Positions 52,198-61,191 are shown, numbered from the stretch's first letter. The stretch: 64,000 nt of DNA from Roseburia sp. (GCA_026168605.1 JAPFDX010000002.1:1-64000), one strand, 5' to 3'. The notes: generated by a model from the sequence alone, not told the origin. Translations and numbers: made by a program.

Positions 52198-53412
52198 CTA
52201 ATAGAGGTGACTCGCCACCACCTCGTCGTCGTACAGCTTTTTGATCTCCTCGTCGGAATAACCGACGCTCTTTAAAATCTCATCCGTATCCTGCCCCAGC
52301 AGCGGCGCGCCGCGCCTGATCGGGCAGATCTGATCGTCAAACCGGAGCGGATTGTTATAAAACCGGATATTGCCGATTTTCTCCTGCCATACCATTTCCG
52401 TGACATTCGTCACATTCGCGTGCTCCGAGGTATACGCCTCGATAAACGGAAGCACCTCGGACGCCGGAACGTCTGCGGCGAGCAGCTTCTGCTCGATCTC
52501 TCTGCGGAACATCCCGCGTGTCACAGCTTCGATCTTCTCTGCCAGCAGGTCGCGGTTTCTGATGCGGGCAGCATTATCTGAAAACTGCTCGTCCGTTTTC
52601 AGTTCCGGAAGCCCCAGAACATCGCAGAGCGCCTCAAAGCGCTTCTGTGTATCGGCGATGATCACCGCCCAGCCGTCGCGCGCCTCAAAAATACCATACG
52701 GTGCGACAAAACGGTCATGGTTTCCAAATCGCGTATAGACCTCTCCCGTCTGTCCGTAATCCATCACCGTCTCGCCGCAGGCGGTCATGGCGACGTCCGT
52801 CATGCCGACGTCGATCCGGCATCCGGTGCCCGTCCGCTGCGCCTCGATCAGTCCCATCACTGCCGCATTGAACGCATAGGTTCCGGTCAGCGTGTCGCAG
52901 TTGGCATTTCCCGCCTTCATCGGCGCGCCGTCCGGCTCACCGTTGCTCCCCGCGAAACCGCTTCGCGCAGCGGCGATCGCATCGTAGCACGGATATTTCT
53001 GGAGCGGGCCGCTGCCGCCAAAGCCGCTTAATGACACGAATACGATCTTCGGATTGATCTCTTTTAACTTGTCATACCCAAGACCCAGACGATCGATCGA
53101 TCCGCTCTTGAAATTCTCGAGTACCACGTCCGCCTGCTTTACCATCTCATAGATCACTTCTTTTCCCGCCTGTGAGGACAGATCCATCTCGATGCTCTTC
53201 TTATTCTTGTTGTAGGCTGTGTAGAGTGTACTTAAGCCGTTGACGAACGGATCCCATGCGCGCGCCTGGTCACCGGAGCCGTAACGCTCCACCTTCCAGA
53301 CCTCTGCGCCCAGATCTGCAAACTGCCATGATATGTAAACACCGGCCAGTGCGATCGTAAAATCCAGCACCTTCAGCCCGTCAAATACACCCTTTGTTTC
53401 CAATTCAGACAT
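52198..53412 (-). CDS. caiB: CaiB-like class III CoA-transferase, catalytic Asp present
   Basis: 404-aa family III CoA-transferase. The N-terminal Rossmann-like start (VLDFTIALAGVYISWQFADLGAEVWKVE) is typical, and NANCDTLTG holds the nucleophilic Asp173, matching D169 of E. coli CaiB. These enzymes form interlocked dimers and move CoA between carboxylates without free hydrolysis, as CaiB does between gamma-butyrobetainyl-CoA and carnitine. The neighbouring paralogue lacks the Asp, so the two may work as a hetero-oligomer. 21-bp gap to it. Confidence 0.88.
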   Translation of the reverse strand: MSELETKGVFDGLKVLDFTIALAGVYISWQFADLGAEVWKVERYGSGDQARAWDPFVNGLSTLYTAYNKNKKSIEMDLSSQAGKEVIYEMVKQADVVLENFKSGSIDRLGLGYDKLKEINPKIVFVSLSGFGGSGPLQKYPCYDAIAAARSGFAGSNGEPDGAPMKAGNANCDTLTGTYAFNAAVMGLIEAQRTGTGCRIDVGMTDVAMTACGETVMDYGQTGEVYTRFGNHDRFVAPYGIFEARDGWAVIIADTQKRFEALCDVLGLPELKTDEQFSDNAARIRNRDLLAEKIEAVTRGMFRREIEQKLLAADVPASEVLPFIEAYTSEHANVTNVTEMVWQEKIGNIRFYNNPLRFDDQICPIRRGAPLLGQDTDEILKSVGYSDEEIKKLYDDEVVASHLY

Positions 53413-53433
53413 CGTTTTTCTCCTTTCCGCACA

Positions 53434-54621
53434 TCAGATTACGCCGTCTGTTTTCAGCGCTTCGGATTCCTGCTCCGAAATGCCAAGTTCTGCGAGAATC
53501 TGTGCATTGTTTTCCCCGAGCGACGGCGCCGACGCGATCTCGTTGACATCCGCATCGTCATACGAGAACTTCGCAGGCTTTCCAAGCTGCAGGGTGTCGC
53601 CCAGATGTCTGTCCTCCACATGGATCAGCATTTTGCGGTCTGCCACCTGCTCGTCCGTCACCAGCTCGCGAACGGTGTTGCACGGTCCGCCCGGAACCAT
53701 CGCCTCCCTGCAAATACGGTCTGCTTCCGCGATCGTAATGCCCGCGAAAAACTCCTTCAACTGTCCGTCGAGATCGCCGAAGTAATTTTCCATGGAACGC
53801 GCCGGGTCATGCGCATACCGCGGATCGCTCGCCCAGTCCTCCCTCCCGGCAGTCTTCGCAAACGCGATCCACTGCGCGTCGCTTCCGATGCTTAGGGAGA
53901 ACCAGCCGTCCAGACACTTGAACGTGTCGGTAGGGTTCGTCGTCGGAAAACCGTTTCCCAGACGTTTCGGCAGGGTGTTCATCCCGAGCAGGCACTCTGC
54001 AAAGGTATCGTCCAGCTCCATCATCACGTGCCAGGTACTCGTGGACACCTTCTGCCCTACCCCGGTCTTCTGCGCCTTTAAATATGCCGCCAGCATTCCG
54101 GCTGTCAGATGCCAGCTACTGTACAGATATCCCAGTGGAAAGCCGAACTTCGTCGGCTTCTCCGGCATCCCCGTCTTCTCCAGAAGTCCCGTGCGCGCCA
54201 TGACCAGCAGATCGTAGTCCGGCAGATCCTTCCAGGGTCCCTCCTCGCCGAACGGTGTGAGCACGCCGTAAACCATCTTCGGGTTTACCGCCTTCACCTC
54301 TTCATAGGAAAGTCCAAGCTCCGCCATCTTCGCCTCGGAGCAGTTGACTGCCAGCATATCGTATGCCGGAAGCAGGCGCTTTAAGATCTCCTGCCCTCTC
54401 GCATCGCAAAGATTTAAGGTCATACTTTTCTTTCCGCGGTGATAGTACGCCTGGTAGATGCCCTCCTCCCCGTCGCGGGAAGCTCCCCTCCGGCGGATGG
54501 AATCTCCCATTCCCGGTGTTTCAATCTTTAATACCTCCGCTCCATAATCTGCAAACATACTGCCGATATACGGATTTCCATCTGTCAAATCAAGTACCTT
54601 TAATGAACGAAGCGGTTTCAT
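53434..54621 (-). CDS. CaiB-like class III CoA-transferase paralogue lacking the catalytic Asp
   Basis: 395 aa with the family III fold (VLDLTDGNPYIGSMFADYGAEVLKIETPG start). At the position of the nucleophile the sequence is SSWHLTAG instead of the usual ADLTAG. The residue is His171 (codon at 54109-54111), so the covalent CoA-thioester intermediate should not form on this chain. It is the first gene of the leftward operon and immediately precedes the intact paralogue. A non-catalytic partner subunit, as in the two-subunit BbsEF transferase, is a reasonable model; a changed chemistry or a binding protein is possible. Confidence 0.85.
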   Translation of the reverse strand: MKPLRSLKVLDLTDGNPYIGSMFADYGAEVLKIETPGMGDSIRRRGASRDGEEGIYQAYYHRGKKSMTLNLCDARGQEILKRLLPAYDMLAVNCSEAKMAELGLSYEEVKAVNPKMVYGVLTPFGEEGPWKDLPDYDLLVMARTGLLEKTGMPEKPTKFGFPLGYLYSSWHLTAGMLAAYLKAQKTGVGQKVSTSTWHVMMELDDTFAECLLGMNTLPKRLGNGFPTTNPTDTFKCLDGWFSLSIGSDAQWIAFAKTAGREDWASDPRYAHDPARSMENYFGDLDGQLKEFFAGITIAEADRICREAMVPGGPCNTVRELVTDEQVADRKMLIHVEDRHLGDTLQLGKPAKFSYDDADVNEIASAPSLGENNAQILAELGISEQESEALKTDGVI

Positions 54622-54650
54622 GGCATTTCTCCTTTCTCCGTTTTCAGACT

Positions 54651-54662
54651 TTTACGTGAAAC
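54651..54662 (+). promoter_or_regulatory. Operator-like repeat R1 (TTTACGTGAAAC)
   Basis: First of four ACGTGAAA elements in the divergent control region. It overlaps the probable -10 (TATAGT, minus strand, 54661-54666) of the leftward operon. Confidence 0.65.
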
Positions 54663-54694
54663 TATACTATGAAAAAACATATGCAAGTTTATAG

Positions 54695-54708
54695 TTTTAA
54701 CGTGAAAC
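54695..54708 (+). promoter_or_regulatory. Operator-like repeat R2 (TTTTAACGTGAAAC)
   Basis: Same orientation as R1 and 45 bp from it. The core TTTAACGTGAAA is a near-palindrome about ACGT. Confidence 0.7.
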
Positions 54709-54930
54709 CAATTTTAGAATAACATAGCAAAAACAAGACTGCAACAATATTGATGTAGATTTTTTCGCTTTATTTTTGTTGTATTTGCACAAACGCCGTT
54801 TGTATATGCACTGTTTATCAGCATTTCTGCGCATTTTGCAGGCAGAAAAAATATTTTGACGCCGTTCTTTTTCACAAATGAACGGTTGACAGAATCACCC
54901 CCTCGGAATTATAATGTGCTTGTAGAATAT
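54709..54930. other. Central control region between the divergent operons
   Basis: The part of the 386-bp gap between the repeat pairs (R1/R2 and R3/R4) has no ORF with a ribosome site and no recognised RNA. It is AT-rich in the left two thirds, with TTTTTCGC, TATTTTTG and Lac-type runs but no further copy of the repeat. The rightward promoter occupies its right end. Confidence 0.6.
54886..54915 (+). promoter_or_regulatory. Promoter of the fixAB-caiC-etfBA operon
   Basis: TTGACA (54886-54891), an 18-bp spacer and TATAAT (54910-54915), both hexamers perfect. The predicted start is near 54922, just before repeat R3. Confidence 0.85.
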
Positions 54931-54943
54931 TTTAACGTGAAAG
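54931..54943 (+). promoter_or_regulatory. Operator-like repeat R3 (TTTAACGTGAAAG)
   Basis: Lies immediately downstream of the rightward start site. With R4 it makes a perfect 10-bp inverted pair (AACGTGAAAG/CTTTCACGTT). Confidence 0.72.
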
Positions 54944-54966
54944 TTTCCTTTCTTTTCCAATTCTTA

Positions 54967-54980
54967 CTTTCACGTTCAAA
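54967..54980 (-). promoter_or_regulatory. Operator-like repeat R4 (inverted)
   Basis: CTTTCACGTTCAAA on the plus strand, i.e. TTTGAACGTGAAAG on the minus, in the 5' UTR 27 bp before the first gene. R3 and R4 could also pair in RNA. Confidence 0.7.
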
Positions 54981-55007
54981 AAATAAAAAGAAAAGCAGGT
55001 GGTATCT

Positions 55008-55772
55008 ATGAAAATTGTTACTTGTTGCAAAGTTGTTCCCAACGAGGAAGAAATCAAAGTTCTGCCAAGCCGCGAGCTTTCCATGGAAGGTGCGTCCTAC
55101 AAGATCAGCCAGTATGATCTGAATGCACTGGAGAGTGGCAAACAGCTCGCCGCTGCGACCGCAGGCACAATGACCGCCTTAAGTATCGGTCAGACCGCCG
55201 TTCTTGAGAGTTCCAAGATCCGCAAGGACATCCTCTCACGCGGCGCTGACGACTTAAGTCTCGTCATCGACGACGGACACGCCTTTTCGGATTCTCTCGA
55301 GACGGCAAAAACCATCGCCGAGGCATTAAAAGCTATCGGGGACTATGACGTTGTCCTCTGCGGTATGGGTTCGAACGATCTCTATTCCCAGGAGGTCGGC
55401 GTACAGGTCGGAACACTCTTAGGACTTCCTACCTTAAATAATGTCACCGCGATCACAGCATCCGGCGACAGCGTGCTCACCGTAGAGCGCACGCTGGAAA
55501 ATGAGGTGGAGACACTGGAAGTCACACTTCCGGCTGTCTTAAGCGTTTCCTCCGAGATCAACGTGCCGGCAGTGCCGAGTATGCGCGAGATCATGAAGGC
55601 GGGAAAGAAACCGGTAAACGAACTTTCCATCACAGCCGACATCACACCTTCCACGGAGATGACCGAGCAGCTTGCTCCGGAACAGCAGGAGCGCCGTCAG
55701 GAGATCATCGAAGGTGATAACGAAGAAGCAGTTGCAGCTCTCATCTCATTTTTAAAGAAAGAAGGATTTTAG
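55008..55772 (+). CDS. fixA: FixA-like electron transfer flavoprotein beta subunit
   Basis: 254 aa. The N-terminus MKIVTCCKVVPNEEEI and the blocks SYKISQYDLNALES, SKIRKDILSRGADDL and LCGMGSNDLYSQEVG match the FixA (CaiA-partner) type of ETF beta as I remember it, rather than the usual EtfB. ATG at 55008 is used; the in-frame GTG at 54999 overlaps the ribosome site AGGTGG. In E. coli FixAB pass electrons to CaiA. First gene of the rightward operon. Confidence 0.88.
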   Translation: MKIVTCCKVVPNEEEIKVLPSRELSMEGASYKISQYDLNALESGKQLAAATAGTMTALSIGQTAVLESSKIRKDILSRGADDLSLVIDDGHAFSDSLETAKTIAEALKAIGDYDVVLCGMGSNDLYSQEVGVQVGTLLGLPTLNNVTAITASGDSVLTVERTLENEVETLEVTLPAVLSVSSEINVPAVPSMREIMKAGKKPVNELSITADITPSTEMTEQLAPEQQERRQEIIEGDNEEAVAALISFLKKEGF

Positions 55773-55785
55773 GAGGTTCATCATT

Positions 55786-56706
55786 ATGGCTATTTCATCC
55801 ATTTTTGTAGTCAGCGACAGCACCGATGTGCTGACAGAATTGTGCGCCGGTGCGAGATCACTGGCGAACCGCGTCACTGCCGTTGTCTTTTCTGACGAGG
55901 CAGGCGCAAACGCCCTCGCAGGCTGTGGAGCGGATTCGCTTTTCTTCTGCCCGACGGCAGACGCTGCACCGGAAGATTACGCTTCCGCCATCGCAGACGA
56001 GGTAAAAAAGGAATCCTCCGCGATCGTGATCGTATACAACAGCATCCGCGGACGCCAGATTGCCGGAAAGATCGGCGTTTACTTAGACACCGCTGTTCTC
56101 TCCTCCATCAATGAGGCAGAGGCGGCAGACGACAAACTTTTCTTCCGCCGCGTCGTTTACGGCGGAACCGCACAGAGAAAAGAATATTTCACAAAGCCAT
56201 ACGGCGTGGTAACCGTCGGAAGCGGCATCTTTGAGTGCAATGCCACCGGACAGACGGCAGCTTCCATTTCCCCGCTTACCGCAGCTCCTCAGGCAGGCGT
56301 GAAGCTCGTCTCCCGCAACGAAAAGACCGAGGGAACCGTAAACCTCGTCGCTGCAAAGCGCATCGTCGACGTCGGACGCGGTCTTGCCGCAGAGGAAGAC
56401 CTTGCAATGTGCCGCAGCCTCGCAGAGGCACTCGGCGGAGAGGTCGGCTGTTCCCGTCCGGTAGCGGAGAACAACAAGTGGATGCCGAAGTCCAGCTATC
56501 TGGGCATCACCGGCGTGCAGGTAAAACCGGAGTTGCTCATCGCACTGGGCGTATCCGGACAGGTACAGCACATCGGCGGTATCAACAAGTCAAAAGTGAT
56601 TGTTGCCATCAACAAAGATAAGGCTGCTCCAATCTTTAAAAACGCCGATTTCGGTCTGGTTGGAGATATGTACAAGATCGTGCCTGCACTGATCGAAAAA
56701 CTCTAG
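55786..56706 (+). CDS. fixB: FixB-like electron transfer flavoprotein alpha subunit
   Basis: 306 aa. The C-terminal FAD domain is intact: VDVGRGLAAEEDLAMCRSLAE, GCSRPVAENNKWMP, GVSGQVQHIGGINKSKVIVAINKD and APIFKNADFGLVGD. The N-terminal third is shorter than in standard EtfA and matches FixB. Gap of 13 bp to fixA with AGGAGG. Forms a heterodimer with the preceding product. Confidence 0.9.
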   Translation: MAISSIFVVSDSTDVLTELCAGARSLANRVTAVVFSDEAGANALAGCGADSLFFCPTADAAPEDYASAIADEVKKESSAIVIVYNSIRGRQIAGKIGVYLDTAVLSSINEAEAADDKLFFRRVVYGGTAQRKEYFTKPYGVVTVGSGIFECNATGQTAASISPLTAAPQAGVKLVSRNEKTEGTVNLVAAKRIVDVGRGLAAEEDLAMCRSLAEALGGEVGCSRPVAENNKWMPKSSYLGITGVQVKPELLIALGVSGQVQHIGGINKSKVIVAINKDKAAPIFKNADFGLVGDMYKIVPALIEKL

Positions 56707-56736
56707 GCTATCATACGAACATAAAGAGGTATTGCT

Positions 56737-58326
56737 ATGACAACGGATATTGTGGGCAGCCGCACGCTGCGCAGCCAATGGGATGAAACAGTAAAATTTT
56801 ATGCAGACACCACTTTTCTGGAATATGTTTCCGTGGAGGACGTGACGACACGCTTCACCTACCGCGAGATGGACAGGCTGGTAAAACAGACCGCCAACTT
56901 TTTCCTCTCTCTCGGCGTCAAAAAGGGCGAGCTGGTCGCACTCCATCTGCACAACACCCCGGAATACATGATCTGCTGGCTTGCGCTCGCGCAGATCGGC
57001 GCTGTGTCCGTGCCCTTAAACGAGCACTACCGTCTGGAGGAGAGCACCTACATTTTAGGCAAGTGCGACATTCACCGTATCATCACGGAGAGCCGCACGT
57101 TAGGGATGTATACCGAAAACCGCGCTGCGCTCGCGCTGGAGACGATCATCGCAACTGACGTCAGCGCGCCGGATGGGGACACTCTTTCCCTCTACGATTC
57201 CATCCGCACGATGCCGGATGTCCTCACTGAGGAACGCCCGGTCACCACGGAGGATATGGCGGTCATTCTCTTTACCTCGGGCACGACACGCCATCCAAAG
57301 GGCGCGATCTACACCCACTGCAATGTGGTATACGGCGGTCTTTTGCACGTGGCACAGATGGGGATGTCTGAGGGGGACCGATTCCTCTCCTCCATGCCGT
57401 GCTACCACATGGATTTTCAGGAAATGGCAGCCATGCCGGTCATCTGCTCCGGCGGCACGCTCATCATGGTGGAGCATTACAGCGCGCGCCGTTTCTGGAG
57501 GCAGGTATACGAGCACAAAGCCCACTTTACCGATACAATGTCAATCATGAACCGCACCATGCTGCTTCAGCCGGAGGAGCCCTGGGAAAAAGACCACTGT
57601 CTCAAACAGATCTATTTCTCCATGGGCTTAAGCGACGAGGAGAAAGAGCGCTTTGAGAATCGTTTCCGCGTCAGTCTGCTCAACTCCTACGGCATGACGG
57701 AAACTGTTTCCGGCGTCACCTGCGCCCCGCTGACCGGCAATAAAAACTGGCCGTCAGTCGGACGCCCCGCCCTCTCCTACGAGATCAAGATCATCGACGG
57801 GCAGGGCAACGAAGTCGCTCCGGGTGTTCCCGGTGAGATCTGCGTCCACGGCGTTCCGGGACGCTCCCTGATCGCAGGCTACTACAAGGATGAGGAGGCT
57901 ACCGCGCGCCTTCTCGACGCGGACGGCTGGCTTCACTCCGGCGACTGCGGCTATCTCGACGAGAACGGCTGGCTCTTTTTCATCGAGCGCTGTGACCATA
58001 TGATCAAGCGCGCCGGAGAAAATGTCAGCAGCATCGAGGTGGAGTGTGTGCTCACCTCCCATCCGCAGATTGTCGACGCCGCCGTGATCGGCATTTTTGA
58101 CCCGATCCGCGACCAGGCAGTCAAGGCATTTATCCAGCTTCTGCCGGACGCCACCCTGACGGAGGAGGAGATCACCGCATATTGCAGCGCGCGGCTCGCA
58201 AAGTTTAAAGTCCCCACAGTCCTGGAATTTGTCACTGATTTTCCACGGACTGCGACCGGAAAGATCAAAAAATCCCTGCTGAAACGCAGAGAAGAAATGA
58301 ATAAATCAATGGAGGAACAGCAATGA
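56737..58326 (+). CDS. caiC: CaiC-like acyl-CoA ligase
   Basis: 529-aa ANL-family ligase that activates a carboxylic acid with ATP and CoA. P-loop is ILFTSGTTRHPKG at about 178-190, the core is SYGMTET, the hinge is LHSGDCGYLDENGW, and the catalytic Lys is in PRTATGKIKKSLL. Many blocks parallel E. coli CaiC, such as VALHLHNTPEYMICWLALAQIGA and YSARRFWRQV. In E. coli CaiC it starts the cycle by making betainyl-CoA. The TGA stop overlaps the next start (ATGA). Confidence 0.88.
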   Translation: MTTDIVGSRTLRSQWDETVKFYADTTFLEYVSVEDVTTRFTYREMDRLVKQTANFFLSLGVKKGELVALHLHNTPEYMICWLALAQIGAVSVPLNEHYRLEESTYILGKCDIHRIITESRTLGMYTENRAALALETIIATDVSAPDGDTLSLYDSIRTMPDVLTEERPVTTEDMAVILFTSGTTRHPKGAIYTHCNVVYGGLLHVAQMGMSEGDRFLSSMPCYHMDFQEMAAMPVICSGGTLIMVEHYSARRFWRQVYEHKAHFTDTMSIMNRTMLLQPEEPWEKDHCLKQIYFSMGLSDEEKERFENRFRVSLLNSYGMTETVSGVTCAPLTGNKNWPSVGRPALSYEIKIIDGQGNEVAPGVPGEICVHGVPGRSLIAGYYKDEEATARLLDADGWLHSGDCGYLDENGWLFFIERCDHMIKRAGENVSSIEVECVLTSHPQIVDAAVIGIFDPIRDQAVKAFIQLLPDATLTEEEITAYCSARLAKFKVPTVLEFVTDFPRTATGKIKKSLLKRREEMNKSMEEQQ

Positions 58327-59126
58327 ACATACTCGTATGTATCAAACAGGTACCGGATACCACAGAAATCAAAATCGATCCGGTAAAAAACACGCTTATC
58401 CGTGAAGGAGTACCTTCCATCGTCAACCCTTTTGACGGATATGCTCTCGAGGCTGCCGCACGCATCAAGGACGCGCATCCGGACACAAAGATCGTGGTTC
58501 TCTCAATGGGACCGGAGCAGGCAAAGGCTGCCTTAAAGGAATGTCTCGCCATCGCAGCAGACAAGGCTTATCTTGTCTCCGACCGCGTATTCGGCGGATC
58601 TGACACACTTGCCACCAGCTACATCCTCTCCGAGGCGATCAAGAAGGTCGAGGAGCTGGAAGGACACTTTGACATGATCTTCTGCGGAAAGCAGGCGATC
58701 GACGGCGACACCGCACAGGTTGGTCCTGAGATTGCAGAGCATCTTGATTATCCGCAGGTTACCTACGGTCTTGAGGCTGAGACTGACGGCGACTGCCTGA
58801 AGGTGAAAAAAGAGGTTGAGGAAGGCGTTGAGGTCGTAGCCGTGACCATGCCGTGTCTCGTCACCTATACGAAGCCTGCATGGGATCCGCGTTTCCCGAG
58901 CATCAAACGCAAGATGGCTGCAAACCGCGCCGAGATCCCAACCCTGACTGCCGCTGACCTGCCGGACATCGATCTGACACGCGCCGGTCTTAAGGGTTCT
59001 CCTACGAAGGTGAAAAAGACCTTTGTGCCGCAGGTAAAAACCGGCGGTGTAAAAATCAACGAAGAGGACGCCGTAGTTTCCGCTCACAAGCTGTTTGACC
59101 TTTTGAGCGACGCCGGCGTGATTTAA
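58323..59126 (+). CDS. etfB: Electron transfer flavoprotein beta subunit, bifurcating-type
   Basis: 267 aa. MNILVCIKQVPDTTEIKIDP, then INPFDGYALEAA-like and GGSDTLATSYIL, AGKQAIDGDTAQVGPEIAEHL-like blocks. These resemble the EtfB of clostridial butyryl-CoA dehydrogenase/caffeyl-CoA reductase systems, in which EtfB holds the bifurcating FAD. Clearly a different lineage from the FixA-like protein in the same operon. Coupled to caiC by ATGA. Confidence 0.9.
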   Translation: MNILVCIKQVPDTTEIKIDPVKNTLIREGVPSIVNPFDGYALEAAARIKDAHPDTKIVVLSMGPEQAKAALKECLAIAADKAYLVSDRVFGGSDTLATSYILSEAIKKVEELEGHFDMIFCGKQAIDGDTAQVGPEIAEHLDYPQVTYGLEAETDGDCLKVKKEVEEGVEVVAVTMPCLVTYTKPAWDPRFPSIKRKMAANRAEIPTLTAADLPDIDLTRAGLKGSPTKVKKTFVPQVKTGGVKINEEDAVVSAHKLFDLLSDAGVI

Positions 59127-59141
59127 GGAGGTAGTCTTACA

Positions 59142-60146
59142 ATGGAAGCCAAAACAAAAGATCTCTGGGTATTTGTGGAAACCAACACAGACGGTTCCGC
59201 AAAGAATGTAGGAATTGAATTATTGACGCCGGGCAGACAGATGGCGGACAAACAGGGCGGCGCCCTGACTGCCGTTGTCATCGGACATCACACCGATGCC
59301 GCCGTTGCAGAAGCAGCCTCCCACGGAGCTGACAAGGTCATCGTTGTAGACGGTGAGGAATATGAGCATTACAGCACAGACGCTTACACTTCCGTTCTGT
59401 GCACACTTGTTGAGAAATACGGACCGACCAGTATGCTGATCGGCGCAACCAGCAACGGACGTGACCTCGGTCCACGTGTCTCCTGCCGTCTGAACACAGG
59501 TCTGACCGCAGACTGTACCGCTCTTGATGTGGATGATGAGACCAGAAACGTCATGTGGACCCGTCCGGCATTCGGCGGTAACCTGATGGCTACCATCATT
59601 TGCCCGGATCACCGTCCGCAGCTCGGCACAGTACGTCCCGGTGTATTCAAAAAATCCGAAGCCGGTGAGGCAAAAGCCGAGATCATCCGCGAGGATATCC
59701 ATGTGGCTGCATCTGACATCCGCACCAGGGTGCTCGAGCTGATCCAGGAAATGAACGGTGAGGAAGTGGATCTCGAAGGCGCTGAAATCATCGTCTCCGG
59801 CGGTCGTGGCGTCGGCGGACCGGAAGGATTTGAGCCGATCCGCGCACTGGCAAAGGAATTAAACGCAACCGTCGGCGCATCCCGTGCCGCAGTGGATTCC
59901 GGATGGATCGCACACTCCCATCAGGTCGGACAGACCGGAAAGACAGTCGGACCAAAGCTCTACATCGCCTGCGGTATCTCCGGAGCGATCCAGCACCTTG
60001 CCGGAATGAGCAGCTCTGACTGCATTGTAGCGATCAACAAGGATCCGGATGCACCAATTTTCAACGTCGCAGACTATGGTCTTGTCGGCGATCTCTTTGA
60101 GGTTCTTCCAGTCCTCACAGAGGAGATCAAAAAAGCAAGAGCATAA
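59142..60146 (+). CDS. etfA: Electron transfer flavoprotein alpha subunit
   Basis: 334 aa. The N-terminal domain includes [21 protein letters not shown] and [27 protein letters not shown]. The FAD domain has [52 protein letters not shown] and [11 protein letters not shown]. Standard length. 15-bp gap to etfB with AAGGAGG. Likely partner of the butyryl-CoA-type dehydrogenase in the leftward operon. Confidence 0.93.
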   Translation: MEAKTKDLWVFVETNTDGSAKNVGIELLTPGRQMADKQGGALTAVVIGHHTDAAVAEAASHGADKVIVVDGEEYEHYSTDAYTSVLCTLVEKYGPTSMLIGATSNGRDLGPRVSCRLNTGLTADCTALDVDDETRNVMWTRPAFGGNLMATIICPDHRPQLGTVRPGVFKKSEAGEAKAEIIREDIHVAASDIRTRVLELIQEMNGEEVDLEGAEIIVSGGRGVGGPEGFEPIRALAKELNATVGASRAAVDSGWIAHSHQVGQTGKTVGPKLYIACGISGAIQHLAGMSSSDCIVAINKDPDAPIFNVADYGLVGDLFEVLPVLTEEIKKARA

Positions 60147-60183
60147 AAAATATCATTTTATATTTTTTAAGGAGGTTTTTACT

Positions 60184-61191
60184 ATGGAATTTAAGATGCC
60201 AGAATTTACCATCGACATGGAGATCAACAAAGTGGATCCGCGTCCGCTTTTAAGCGAAGGTATGCGCAAGGTTATCACTTACCAGGAAGAAAATGCAAAA
60301 GACGCCTTCGTGACTGACTGCAGTTGGGATGAGCTCCGCGCAAAGTATGTGGAAGAACGCCGTTTCTGGAACGAGGGCGGTCCAAAGCCGTTTAAGACCG
60401 AGGAGACGACCGTGGAAGGTCCGATCGGTCCGGTTCCGGTCCGCATCTACTATCCGGACGACAAGCCGCAGCACCACGCACTCGTATTTATCCACGGTGG
60501 CGGTTTTACTGTCGGCAACAACGATACACATGACCGTATGATGCGCAGCGTCATGGCGTCCAGCGGATGCGCTGTCATCGGTGTGGACTACCATCTTGCA
60601 CCGGAAGTAAAATTCCCGATCCCTCTGTACGAATCTGCTGCCGTGATCCGCTACTTCCACGAGAACGGTGCACAGTGGGGCATCCTTCCGGACCGCATGG
60701 CAATCGCAGGCGATTCCGGCGGAGCGAATCTTGCTCTCGGAGCAAACCTTTACTTAAGAGACGCCTTCGGCGGAAATGATTATATCTGTGCACTGCTGCT
60801 CTACTACGGAAGCTTCGGGCTTCAGGACTCCGCAGGCTGGCACTTACACGGCACAGACCTCGACGGTATGCGCAAGACAGATCTTGACTACTATCTGAGC
60901 TGCTACCTCGAGAATCCGCAGACGGATGTCAAAAATCCGTATTTTGCAACGATCTACAACGATCTGACACGCGGCGTTCCTGCCACCTATATGTGCGCAG
61001 GTACCTTAGACCCGCTGTTTGATGATTCCGTTGCCCTTGACACGATCCTGACAAATCACGGAGTACGGACACAGTTCGACCGTGTTCCGGGTGTGCTCCA
61101 TGCGTTTATGCACTATGGCCGCATGATGGATGAGGCTGTCGAGTGTCTGGAGCGCAGCGGGAAATTCCTCGCAGAGGAATTGAGCAAATAA
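60184..61191 (+). CDS. Acetyl-esterase-like alpha/beta hydrolase
   Basis: 335 aa, cytoplasmic, hormone-sensitive-lipase family. HGGGFTVGNNDTHDR is the oxyanion hole, GDSGGANLALG carries the nucleophile Ser, and the Asp/His are in GTLDPLFDDS and VLHAFMHYG. AGGAGG six bases upstream fixes the start. As the last gene of the cai/fix-like operon it may release the free acid from an ester before CoA activation (acyl-carnitine-like or phenolic esters are possible). It differs from the esterase at 13.3 kb. Ends before a strong terminator. Confidence 0.9.
   Translation: MEFKMPEFTIDMEINKVDPRPLLSEGMRKVITYQEENAKDAFVTDCSWDELRAKYVEERRFWNEGGPKPFKTEETTVEGPIGPVPVRIYYPDDKPQHHALVFIHGGGFTVGNNDTHDRMMRSVMASSGCAVIGVDYHLAPEVKFPIPLYESAAVIRYFHENGAQWGILPDRMAIAGDSGGANLALGANLYLRDAFGGNDYICALLLYYGSFGLQDSAGWHLHGTDLDGMRKTDLDYYLSCYLENPQTDVKNPYFATIYNDLTRGVPATYMCAGTLDPLFDDSVALDTILTNHGVRTQFDRVPGVLHAFMHYGRMMDEAVECLERSGKFLAEELSK

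Noticed and set aside
51075..52244. 389-aa plus-strand frame over the CaiD-like and metallo-hydrolase genes
   Set aside because: Antisense to two motif-rich genes; composition is Arg/Ser/Pro-rich shadow type.
45268..61191. Bile-acid 7-dehydroxylation (bai) operon as an explanation of the CoA ligase/transferase cluster
   Set aside because: No BaiCD/BaiH-type flavin oxidoreductase, BaiE dehydratase or BaiA dehydrogenase is present, and the enzymes match Cai/Fix families instead.
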